A stretch of DNA of 29,209 nt from the IMG/VR virus record IMGVR_UViG_3300030329_000871, positions 1 through 29,209 of that record. One strand, given 5' to 3'. This DNA is from a virus. Under the pieces are notes generated by a model. That model was not told the origin of the DNA. It searched no databases and was given only the letters and a program-made list of their open reading frames with translations. Shown one piece after another: positions 15,843-23,112 of the stretch. The position numbers and the translations under genes are program-made. Positions within the stretch are counted from its first letter, which is position 1, and each line of letters starts with the position of its first letter.

Positions 15843-16970
15843 TTAGTTAAACAGTTGCGGTCTCTCGTAACGAGCCTGCGCCCAAGCGTCATCAAAGGTC
15901 ATGCCGTTCTTGGCTTGAATCTCTTTGGTGGCGCGAACTTGTGCTTCGTGGTTCGTTTCGATTGAACCTCCTTCATCACGCTTGGCTTGCACCACGCGCT
16001 GAAAGGCGGGGTTTACGGGAAGTGCATTTAACGCCATGACTGCATCGGGATCATGCTCCAAGATGGATACCCACTTGGCTTTCACCTTCTCGTCCTTTGG
16101 CGGGATGCGCCCGTCCTCTACGGCTTTGTCGACGGCAGATTGAGCAGCAACTTCTTGCTCCTTTTTCTTATCCTCCTCCATCGCCTTGATCTTGGCCTTT
16201 AGGGATTTAATTTCTTCGTCCTTTTCGGCCAGCTTATCCTGCGCGGAAGTTTCCTCCTTTTTGGGTTCTTCTTCCTGCGAGGCTATCGGTTTCTTGTCTT
16301 TTTCTTCGTCAATCATTTGACTGTCAGTTTTGTAATTATCGCCTTCCGAGGCAACAATCGGTGTTATGTCTTTGAACGCTGGCCGATTTACAAGACCACC
16401 CGCATTCAAAGTCGTTCCGTCAATCTCCCCCTTGCTGTTCAAGGTAAAGGTTGGCGAAAATTTACGGTAATTCCTTCCCTCCAAGGCTTCCTCGCCTTTG
16501 CTTGTCCATTGCACTTTTGCACGAACACCTCCGGCTTCGGGGTCATCCCCTGCCCAATAAAATTCAGTTACCCATGCACTTGCCTCTTTATCGTCATGAT
16601 TAAAGTCGATAAAGATTTGTTCCCTGTCTCCTGCGGTAATCTTGTCGAAAGACTTTTGCAGCAAATCAGCGGTGCGAGCAGTTACAGTCAGGGTTAGCTC
16701 TGCCGGTTTCCCATTCTTGGTTGCCGTAATGTCATGCTGCCCCGGCGGGAGGTATTGAATATCCTCTGGCAATCCATCCCCAGTTATCTGCGAACTGATT
16801 GCGTGGATAATCCCGTCTGTTGCGTATATTCTATTCTTTGCCATGTATTGATTATTGCAAACAGCATAACGCTGCTTTTCGTTTGGAAATTCATTTTTCA
16901 TTGCCTCGTTTCCCATGCAGCTAGAAATAAAGGCATCCTTTGGTTCTCCGTTTGGCGTTGGCAATGGCAT
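15843..16970 (-). CDS. Mu gpI-like head protease/scaffold with extra N-terminal part
   Basis: The protein has 375 residues. The part from about 43 to 210 matches the Mu gpI protease family: YATDGIIHA, IDFNHDD (His125), FSPTF (Ser172) and GGLVNRPAF are the recognisable motifs. Residues about 240-280 are a Lys/Glu-rich coiled coil, as expected for the scaffold portion that fills the procapsid and is cleaved. The first 42 residues are an added segment with CMGNEAMKNEFPNEKQRYAVC, a Cys-containing motif often seen near phage protease genes. A second start at Met43 (MAKNRIYA) would give the plain gpI form, as in Mu, where protease and scaffold forms come from one gene. Start overlaps the upstream stop by one base. 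Confidence 0.75.
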   Translation of the reverse strand: MPLPTPNGEPKDAFISSCMGNEAMKNEFPNEKQRYAVCNNQYMAKNRIYATDGIIHAISSQITGDGLPEDIQYLPPGQHDITATKNGKPAELTLTVTARTADLLQKSFDKITAGDREQIFIDFNHDDKEASAWVTEFYWAGDDPEAGGVRAKVQWTSKGEEALEGRNYRKFSPTFTLNSKGEIDGTTLNAGGLVNRPAFKDITPIVASEGDNYKTDSQMIDEEKDKKPIASQEEEPKKEETSAQDKLAEKDEEIKSLKAKIKAMEEDKKKEQEVAAQSAVDKAVEDGRIPPKDEKVKAKWVSILEHDPDAVMALNALPVNPAFQRVVQAKRDEGGSIETNHEAQVRATKEIQAKNGMTFDDAWAQARYERPQLFN

Positions 16971-17686
16971 TAAGCGGACTTCCTTTCAATCAATGTGTCT
17001 GCATAAAAAGTTGCTTCATCAACGAATACGTCAGTTACCTCTTGTTCAGTTGGGATGCTATTTGGCCAAGGCTTTTGCGTGACTGATTTCTTCAGCAAAT
17101 AGTAAGGCGTAAAACCGGATTCCTCCTGCATCGTTGGGGTTTCGCGCTCTGGAACCTTTAACCCTAAAGGCTTGTTCTCCCTGCGTGGCCTAGTGGTATT
17201 TGGCAGCTTACGCTTTGCTTCCTTCTTTGCGTTGAATTTTCTTTGTGGAGGGTTACCGCTCGGCTTGTCTGGCTTAACAAGAAGCAGATTGCCTTTCTTT
17301 GATTTAATAACGAAAAGGTCATCAAACCTTCTTGCACTTCTATCGTATGCCTCTGGATGTACCGGAATCGTAAGGTACTGCACCCGCTTCGCAGAGATTG
17401 TCCCGCCCTTAACTTTGTGCGGAAGAATTGGGCTGCTTATTGCCACAACCACTCTGCCCCGCCCCTCTGTTTTTGGATTATTAACAGTATTGCCAACCTT
17501 ATTCCAAAAGTTTGTCCTTCTGCTTGGGTTTAGCTTGTTAGGCTCGTTGGCGTTTTTCTCACGATAGAACTTTCTGAGGTAATTGGAAACGCCCCTAGCA
17601 CCAACAGTCAGAACATCATTTAGTTCCTTTTCGGTAAGCTGCATCTGGTTAATGCCAGAGGGAAGTTCTACACGGGTTTGCATCAT
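16970..17686 (-). CDS. Putative virion morphogenesis protein (gpG-like)
   Basis: This 238-residue basic protein lies between the portal and protease genes, where Mu-like phages have gpF and gpG. The N-terminal part (LTEKELNDVLTVGARGVSNYLRKFYRE) and a strand-rich middle (GRVVVAISSPILPHKVKGGTI, VQYLTIPVHPEAYDR) fit the phage virion morphogenesis (gpG / tail completion) type, although the long basic insert of residues 130-185 is unusual. It overlaps the portal stop by four bases (ATGA) and the next start by one. Such proteins finish the head-tail joint. The family assignment is moderate. Confidence 0.5.
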   Translation of the reverse strand: MMQTRVELPSGINQMQLTEKELNDVLTVGARGVSNYLRKFYREKNANEPNKLNPSRRTNFWNKVGNTVNNPKTEGRGRVVVAISSPILPHKVKGGTISAKRVQYLTIPVHPEAYDRSARRFDDLFVIKSKKGNLLLVKPDKPSGNPPQRKFNAKKEAKRKLPNTTRPRRENKPLGLKVPERETPTMQEESGFTPYYLLKKSVTQKPWPNSIPTEQEVTDVFVDEATFYADTLIERKSA

Positions 17687-19356
17687 ACCGGCGATTCCTC
17701 CAGTTTAGCATCCGGCGAGGCCTCAAAGCGTTTTACCGCACCGTTAACCATTGCTGCGCCCATGTTGCGCTCCATTGCATCCTGCAACACCCTTGTGTCC
17801 AATTTATCAAACAGTTCCGGCATTGTACTTGCCGCCTTGTTTACTGCCCTTTCAAAATCAGCATCCGAAACCTTGTCATCCATTGCTTTGCTCACCAGTT
17901 GAACAAAGGCGGGTTTTACTGGGGCAAGCCACGCCTCGCTTACTCCCGTAATATCCTCAATGACATTGTTAAGCAGTTTGTCCCTTGGCCCCGGTTCTGC
18001 GCGTTCAGCTTCCACAACTCCCTCTTTGGCAAACATGGGGGGCTGCATTGGCGCAGGCTCCGGCGGGGTAATGATTTCCTCGCCTGTTTGGGGCATTGGA
18101 ACATCGTGCCTGTCGTAGAACCATTCGCGAGGCATATCAATTCCACTACCCAAAAGGATTTGGTCACGCTGCGCTTCCAGCACAGGGTCACTTGGCCCCG
18201 CTAGGTCAGGCACTAAGGTTGGCATTTCATAATGATCGCCATAATTCAATTCGCAAATGGAGCGGATTAACTGCTCGTTAAGCACATCAGCCGCCCATTC
18301 ACAAACATCCTGCAACCTTGTCCTGCGAACATCTTCGTGAACATCGCCCAATGCTCTGCTGCCAGAATCTCCAACATCTGTTGTTAAGGTTTGCCCAAGA
18401 ATGGTGATGTCACAAAGTTTGTCCGCTAGGTTGATAAAATAGCTTTGAGGGTTGTCCTGCCCCGACTTGCCTGCCTCCTTGAACTCAACCTGTGTTCCTG
18501 CCGGGAAGGCTCCCCACGCTGCTGCTCCCATATTTTCCAACATGTCAGCAATGTCGTTCTTTATGTTTGCCGCTGCACCGGGGTCATAGGTTGCCCAACG
18601 CAAAGGCTGTCCGAAAACCTGTGCGAAGTTCAACAGCCAATCCCGGCAGTAATTTTGACCGCTCCACCAATAGGCTAACTGGCGCAAAAGGCCATACCCC
18701 ATTGAGTTGCCGGAACGGTTCTTGTAAATCCCAATCAGAAACTTGTTAGCTGGAAATTCCTCGTAAACCCCATCCCCTTGCGGCGACAGCATTAAGTCAG
18801 GACTGTCATACGGGAATGAGTAATAACGAGGGTGACAAAAGTAAGTTGAGGCGGGGCAGATACCTTCCGGCTTTACCTCCCAAAGTATTTCCTGCACGGA
18901 AAAGCCTTTGCCAACCCCATCGCATAAATCGTAAATGGCATTACGGAAGCCATTCGTGCCTTCAATCGGATTGCCTACCCAGTTATCAATCGCATACTGA
19001 ACAAAGTCGGCTTTCTCCTGCGCGGAATCTGTTGGCCTTTCTCCCCGCTCAGTAAAGGGCATAACGGTGTATGTTGCCCCTGCTGCTGCGCTTTTAAGCT
19101 CATGCAGATTCTTTGCTAACCTCGACCATGAGTCCTCCATTAACTCGTAGACTTGGTATTGTTGGCGAATATCCCCGCTTAAGGCGGCACGGAGTATGGC
19201 AATTACATTGGCTGGGCTTTGTTTGCTGCCCAGCGAATTGCTGTCCATGCGGTCACGGGTACTCGGCGCAACCACTCGTTTACCGATGCTTGTCCCGTTC
19301 GGTTCCTTCTTGGCACTAAACCAGTTGCCCAAGCGGTTACTTAATCCTGCAATCAT
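17683..19356 (-). CDS. Portal protein (Mu gp29-like, DUF935)
   Basis: At 557 residues this matches the Mu gp29 / DUF935 portal family: LMEDSWSRLAKNLHELKSA near residue 72, GKGFSVQEILWE at 149-160, RYYSFPYDSPDL at 177-188, and GQTLTTD..GSRALGDVH at 321-340 are its recognisable segments. Portals form the dodecameric ring at one capsid vertex through which DNA enters and leaves. Its ATG overlaps the terminase stop (ATGA), and its own end overlaps the gpG-like gene. The C-terminal 100 residues are helical and acidic/basic, as in other portals of the family. Confidence in the family is high. Confidence 0.88.
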   Translation of the reverse strand: MIAGLSNRLGNWFSAKKEPNGTSIGKRVVAPSTRDRMDSNSLGSKQSPANVIAILRAALSGDIRQQYQVYELMEDSWSRLAKNLHELKSAAAGATYTVMPFTERGERPTDSAQEKADFVQYAIDNWVGNPIEGTNGFRNAIYDLCDGVGKGFSVQEILWEVKPEGICPASTYFCHPRYYSFPYDSPDLMLSPQGDGVYEEFPANKFLIGIYKNRSGNSMGYGLLRQLAYWWSGQNYCRDWLLNFAQVFGQPLRWATYDPGAAANIKNDIADMLENMGAAAWGAFPAGTQVEFKEAGKSGQDNPQSYFINLADKLCDITILGQTLTTDVGDSGSRALGDVHEDVRRTRLQDVCEWAADVLNEQLIRSICELNYGDHYEMPTLVPDLAGPSDPVLEAQRDQILLGSGIDMPREWFYDRHDVPMPQTGEEIITPPEPAPMQPPMFAKEGVVEAERAEPGPRDKLLNNVIEDITGVSEAWLAPVKPAFVQLVSKAMDDKVSDADFERAVNKAASTMPELFDKLDTRVLQDAMERNMGAAMVNGAVKRFEASPDAKLEESPV

Positions 19357-20672
19357 ACCAAGGTCGGCCTTAATCCTGCCAATTTAGCTCGGCCAAGGAT
19401 TATGTTGTCTGTCTCCTGTATCGCCCCTGTCCCTTGATTAAGCACCGATGCGTAGTTAGCCAAAGCCAAGGCGGTGCATCTGTCTGCATGGCCGTCAGCC
19501 CTTCGTAAAGCACGGTATTGCTTATTGCCCCCCGGCGTTGTCATTTCATTAACTGAATGCAAATCCTCGCGTATCGCACTATCCCTTGGCACTCGTAGGG
19601 TTCTTTCTTGGAAAGCCCTGCGTAAACCGGGGAATATCTTGGCCTTAAAGCCTTGCGTGAATGTGCATTGTTCCAGTTTATACTCAAAGCGATTGGCCAA
19701 GGATTCACTCACGGCGTTGCCAATGCCCGTTGAATCAATGGCTGCAAAGGATGCTTTGTTAATTCTGTCGGCAAGCAGTTCCTCCTGCAAATGGTAGGGA
19801 GTGTTTCGCAAAGCCAAAACCTCGCGTGTCCAAAAAACATCGCCCACCTTTTCAAGCGTCCAGCAAACAGTTAAGTCATGCTTTCGGCCAATATCAATTC
19901 CGACATAACGAACAGAACGCCCTGCTTCTTCATCGCACTCCACCGTAGCCTCGTCACTTACACAATCGTCAATGAGAGAGTAAGGCAGCAAAACATTGGC
20001 AGCGTCCACAAACTCGCATTCGTATTCCTGCTCCCAAGCATCTGAATCATCCAAGCCACGCTTTAATTCTTCAGCGTTCATTGGCAGGCCTTCCTCAATA
20101 GCTGAGTGAATGGTTGTTTTGTGGCGAACAAAGTTAAGCTCATCAGCTTTGTCCCATATCTCAAAGAATTTGGAATTACGCCCCGCTGGCGTGCTAATGA
20201 TTCTTATTTTTAACTCCCCGCGCAAAGGGTTGGAAATAGCGGGGTAAATAGCCTCATAAATACGGTCAGGCCTTTCGTGGAAAGCAAACTCGTCCAGCAC
20301 TAGGTTGGCTGAATATCCCCGCACGGTGTCAGGGTTAGCAGGAAGGGCAAGAATACGGGAACCATTAGAAAACCTCACCTCGCTTGTGCGACAGTCAGGC
20401 TTGTCCATTCCAAGAGCATCAGAAACAACCCTTGCAACCCTGTTCCCCTTCACCATCCATTCCTCGGACTGCCTCTGGCCTGCTGATAATACAACCCAAT
20501 CTGTGTTAGGCTTATCAGCACAACTGGCAACCGCTTCAAAAGCTGAACCCAATGAACCGCCAATTTGCCTTGATTTAAGCCAAATCTTAAAACGCGAATT
20601 ATCAGAAACCCATCGCTGTTGATACGGTAGCATCAACTTAAACAAGGCTTCTGCGCGTTTTTCTTTGTCCAT
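19353..20672 (-). CDS. Terminase large subunit (Mu gp28-like)
   Basis: This 439-residue protein is a packaging motor. The ATPase half shows a deviant Walker A (KSRQIGGS, 33-40), Walker B with catalytic Glu (LVLDEF, near 124-129) and coupling motif STPAGRNS (160-167). The nuclease half has an RNase H-type acidic set: Asp260 in GIDIGRKHD, Asp313 in AIDSTGIG, and Asp393/Asp397 in DGHADR. This order is that of Mu gp28-like terminases, which package headful DNA into the procapsid. Its ATG overlaps the terminase small-subunit stop and the portal follows with ATGA overlap, so packaging genes are one translational unit. Length is typical for the family. Confidence 0.92.
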   Translation of the reverse strand: MDKEKRAEALFKLMLPYQQRWVSDNSRFKIWLKSRQIGGSLGSAFEAVASCADKPNTDWVVLSAGQRQSEEWMVKGNRVARVVSDALGMDKPDCRTSEVRFSNGSRILALPANPDTVRGYSANLVLDEFAFHERPDRIYEAIYPAISNPLRGELKIRIISTPAGRNSKFFEIWDKADELNFVRHKTTIHSAIEEGLPMNAEELKRGLDDSDAWEQEYECEFVDAANVLLPYSLIDDCVSDEATVECDEEAGRSVRYVGIDIGRKHDLTVCWTLEKVGDVFWTREVLALRNTPYHLQEELLADRINKASFAAIDSTGIGNAVSESLANRFEYKLEQCTFTQGFKAKIFPGLRRAFQERTLRVPRDSAIREDLHSVNEMTTPGGNKQYRALRRADGHADRCTALALANYASVLNQGTGAIQETDNIILGRAKLAGLRPTLV

Positions 20673-21121
20673 CAGTTGTTTTCAACATTGGGCGCACCCA
20701 GCATTTCCCGCCAAGTACCCATCAAAGTCTTTTCATCAGTTATCAGATGGCCAGAATGCTCGACGTTCACCTCAGCTTTGTCACTAAATCCGCAGACGTT
20801 CTTTAGGGCAAAAATTAAAGAAACAACATTGTCTTTTTCTAAAGCCTGCTGAACCAACTTACGTTTAAGAGAAGTTCCCAGCTTGGCCCTGCCCTTTTGA
20901 TAGGCCACGCTAAACTCGCTTTCCTTGTCGCGCATTTGGCGATCAATAACATCATGGGAGCAACCAAGCAAAGTACCCATTTCAGCCTTGGTGGCATTCA
21001 AACCGCCCAGCCTTTCAACTAGGTCTAGGTCGAAAACTATCCTTGGCCTGCCGCCGGGATGTTTGCCGTTATCTGCTGGGGTAGGGGATGTGAGTCGCTT
21101 GCCTGTTGTCGCTCCTGCCAT
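20672..21121 (-). CDS. Terminase small subunit-like protein
   Basis: The chosen start (MAGATTGKR) gives 149 residues. After a Lys/Gly-rich lead with GGRPR, a helix-turn-helix stretch (ERLGGLNATKAEMGTLLGCS then DVIDRQM) is followed by KESEFSVAYQKGRAKLGTSLKRKLVQQALE, a pattern seen in small terminase subunits, which recognise the packaging site on phage DNA. It is directly upstream of and overlaps the large subunit by one base. A TTG start at 21163 would add fourteen hydrophobic residues and is less likely. No clear ribosome binding site is seen for either start. Role is well supported by position and the helix-turn-helix. Confidence 0.8.
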   Translation of the reverse strand: MAGATTGKRLTSPTPADNGKHPGGRPRIVFDLDLVERLGGLNATKAEMGTLLGCSHDVIDRQMRDKESEFSVAYQKGRAKLGTSLKRKLVQQALEKDNVVSLIFALKNVCGFSDKAEVNVEHSGHLITDEKTLMGTWREMLGAPNVENN

Positions 21122-21180
21122 TTGCAAAAGGAATGATTGCAAGCAAAGAAGGGCAGTAATCAAATACTAATTTAAGTCAA

Positions 21181-21444
21181 TTAAGTATGATTCTGCAAAT
21201 TTGAAGAAGTATTTTTGGTTTTGAAGTAATTATTTAGGTCATCGCGCAGGATTATTTTCTGTCTGCCTGCTAAAAGGGCATCAATTTGGCCCAGTTTAAT
21301 CATCATTTGAACACGGTAGGGAGTGATTCCAATAAGTTTTGCAACCTCTGGAACGGAGTAGGAAGGTTTTGTTAAATTAGTGTGCAACTTATCTCTTTTT
21401 GCGGTGTTAGTGGATTCTTTTATATTACGATTAAACTCCTGCAA
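21181..21444 (-). CDS. Helix-turn-helix protein (excisionase or MerR-like fold)
   Basis: An 87-residue protein with a central winged helix-turn-helix: YSVPEVAKLIGITPYRVQMM with a following IKLGQIDALLAGRQKIILRDDLNNYF, the layout of phage excisionase/MerR-like DNA-binding domains (about residues 29-75). Such proteins are DNA-binding regulators or recombination directionality factors. No integrase is in the window, so an excisionase role cannot be assumed. The start used is a TTG overlapping the glycosyltransferase end by 14 bases; the first 20 residues may be missing if translation begins at a later TTG (Leu20). It lies upstream of terminase small subunit. Confidence 0.6.
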   Translation of the reverse strand: MQEFNRNIKESTNTAKRDKLHTNLTKPSYSVPEVAKLIGITPYRVQMMIKLGQIDALLAGRQKIILRDDLNNYFKTKNTSSNLQNHT

Positions 21445-22192
21445 TCGGCACCTTGATTATTGGATTTATGTCGTAACTGGCCTGTTTATCGGCTCCAGCC
21501 TTGCTTCCATTGTCGCGTTTAACTATTTTGCCGCCCCACTTCTTTTGCAAGGCATCAAACTGGTCTTTCTCTCTCTGAATGGTGCGATAATCTGCACAAC
21601 CTCCTTTGTTGGTGTGCTGTTTAACAAAATAAAACAAGAAGTTGATTCTTAATACTTTGCGATATTCATTAGCTGCTTGAAGAGTAAGGTCATAATCCTC
21701 TTTGAGCGGTAATTCTTCATCATACCGCAATTTGCATTGATCTGCTAAAAAGGCTTGGAAAGGGCCACCTATGTAATTGTTAAATGAAAATGGCGTATAT
21801 TCTCGGTAAGCACCTTTATCTGGTATGCAATTAACTCCCCAAAAAGGAGTTTTGCATTGTTCTGCTAATAAGAAACCAAGTTCGACAGCTTCAGTTGCTT
21901 CATCTTCATTCAGTTTTTTCTGTTGGTTCCCGTTCCATCTGCCAAGTGCGGAAAGGTCATCGTCAACAATTAGCAGCCATTTGGTTGGGCAGTTATCAAG
22001 TATCCAATTTCTCACCCTGCAAAGGTTTCCCTGAGCAGAGTCTGGGCATTCCCAAACTGGTAAATCGTTGCTTCGGTAATCATCTGCTTGGCTTTTACAA
22101 ACAACATATTGCACATTGCTAAAGTATTTGTGCGTAAATGCGCTGTCTGCGCGCTTCCAACTAGGTGCAGCAATGGTAAGTCCCTTTTTCAT
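21431..22192 (-). CDS. Phage glycosyltransferase, TET-associated type
   Basis: This 253-residue protein has a GT-A-like layout: N-terminal MKKGLTIAAPSWKRAD, then NLCRVRNWIL, a metal/sugar-nucleotide DDD at 77-79 (LLIVDDDLS), GGPFQA (142-147), KEDYDL (164-169) and a late His (QHTNKGG). This resembles the TET-associated glycosyltransferase group found in phages with modified DNA bases. The enzyme would use an activated sugar to modify a base, or a host glycan. It begins directly after the ParB-like gene and precedes the helix-turn-helix protein. No hydroxymethylase or TET-like gene is in this window, so the base target is unknown. The GT family is likely; DNA as substrate is inference. Confidence 0.65.
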   Translation of the reverse strand: MKKGLTIAAPSWKRADSAFTHKYFSNVQYVVCKSQADDYRSNDLPVWECPDSAQGNLCRVRNWILDNCPTKWLLIVDDDLSALGRWNGNQQKKLNEDEATEAVELGFLLAEQCKTPFWGVNCIPDKGAYREYTPFSFNNYIGGPFQAFLADQCKLRYDEELPLKEDYDLTLQAANEYRKVLRINFLFYFVKQHTNKGGCADYRTIQREKDQFDALQKKWGGKIVKRDNGSKAGADKQASYDINPIIKVPIAGV

Positions 22193-22195
22193 CGC

Positions 22196-22843
22196 CTAGC
22201 CTTTGCCTAAACTGTTTATGTAACTAGCCCCATCAACCACCCTGCCAACCCCTTGCGACCACGGCTTGCCGTTCTGGCGCTTCGCAGTAACCGTTTCCAG
22301 ATTAAAATGAGTCTGTGCAGCTAGCCAATCAATGTCATTGTCAAATTTAAGCACAATGTAGTTGTTAGATTCACTTATCGCTTCGGAAAACTTAACTTCA
22401 CCTTCTACATCCTCCTGCTTTAGCTCCAGCAACTTGGAAACCTCATCGTCTCCAAATCCGGTTAGCTCCATGTCATAACCTTGATCGCTCAGGCCAGATA
22501 ATAATTCAGACAATTTGTCATCGCTTAAGCCAGAAAGCTCTGCAATACGGTTATCCGCTACTAGGTGAGCATATTCATCAGCGTCGCTTGCAAACTCCTG
22601 CACATCAACCGGAACATTTTGCACATTCAACAGCTTGGCTGCCTCCAGCCTTCCATGTCCCGAAACAATAAACCCGGTTTTTTTGCTGACAACAATTGGG
22701 CTGCGCCATCCTGAGTTTCTGATGATTTTAGCCAACAAAGCAATCTGCTTGTCAGGGTGTTTGTTTGGGTTTTGGGGATGTGGGACAAGATTAACCACAT
22801 CTTCCATTTTTGTGTGTTTGCAATGGACTGCTATGTCACTCAT
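22196..22843 (-). CDS. ParB-like nuclease-domain protein
   Basis: A 215-residue protein with a ParB/sulfiredoxin-type N-terminal domain: V.HPQNPNKHPDKQI (22-34), GWRSPIVVSKKTGFIVSGHG (45-63), then RLEAAKLLNV and DNRIAELS (97-104). These are the conserved boxes of the phage ParB-like family. The C-terminal part (residues about 160-215, YIVLKFDNDIDWLAA...GKPWSQGVGRVVDG) is a small extra domain. Phage ParB-like proteins often sit next to a DNA methylase; here the neighbour is a glycosyltransferase. There is no ParA, so partition is unlikely. It may guide or license base modification, but that is inference. Confidence 0.75.
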   Translation of the reverse strand: MSDIAVHCKHTKMEDVVNLVPHPQNPNKHPDKQIALLAKIIRNSGWRSPIVVSKKTGFIVSGHGRLEAAKLLNVQNVPVDVQEFASDADEYAHLVADNRIAELSGLSDDKLSELLSGLSDQGYDMELTGFGDDEVSKLLELKQEDVEGEVKFSEAISESNNYIVLKFDNDIDWLAAQTHFNLETVTAKRQNGKPWSQGVGRVVDGASYINSLGKG

Positions 22844-22848
22844 TTTTG

Positions 22849-23112
22849 TTAGTTAGTTTGTTTATTAACCGGAAATTGCGCTTCGTCTGGGATTGGTATT
22901 TCCAAAAGCTGCTCAAGTGTGGGGTGGGGAGCCGTTAATTCCTCCCAATAGCCACGGGCCAAAATTGACTGCAAATTAAAAACAGGCCACCTAATCTTGT
23001 CATCCCAATCAACCACTTGCCCCAATTCTTCATCTGTTTGAATCAAATATGCTTCTTGGTCTTGCTGTGCAATTATCTTCGGAAATTCACTTCCTACTTG
23101 TCTTGTTGCCAT
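22849..23112 (-). CDS. Unknown 87-aa protein after MuF gene
   Basis: This 87-residue acidic protein starts MATRQVGSEFPKIIAQQDQ and has no family known to me. It has Trp/Asp-rich parts (GQVVDWDDKIRWPVFNLQSI) and ends in a Pro/Glu-rich stretch. Its start overlaps the end of the MuF gene by 19 bases, so the two are translationally coupled. Because the MuF gene has a toxin-like C-terminal domain, a partner or immunity role is a possible guess but there is no motif for it. It precedes the ParB-like gene by a few bases. Confidence 0.5.
   Translation of the reverse strand: MATRQVGSEFPKIIAQQDQEAYLIQTDEELGQVVDWDDKIRWPVFNLQSILARGYWEELTAPHPTLEQLLEIPIPDEAQFPVNKQTN

Noticed and set aside
21181-21444. Excisionase proving a temperate phage
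   Set aside because: The fold is shared by many regulators, and no integrase or attachment site is visible in the window.
22196-22843. Plasmid-type partition system
   Set aside because: No ParA gene or parS-like repeats near the ParB-like gene; its C-terminal part and neighbours differ from partition ParB.
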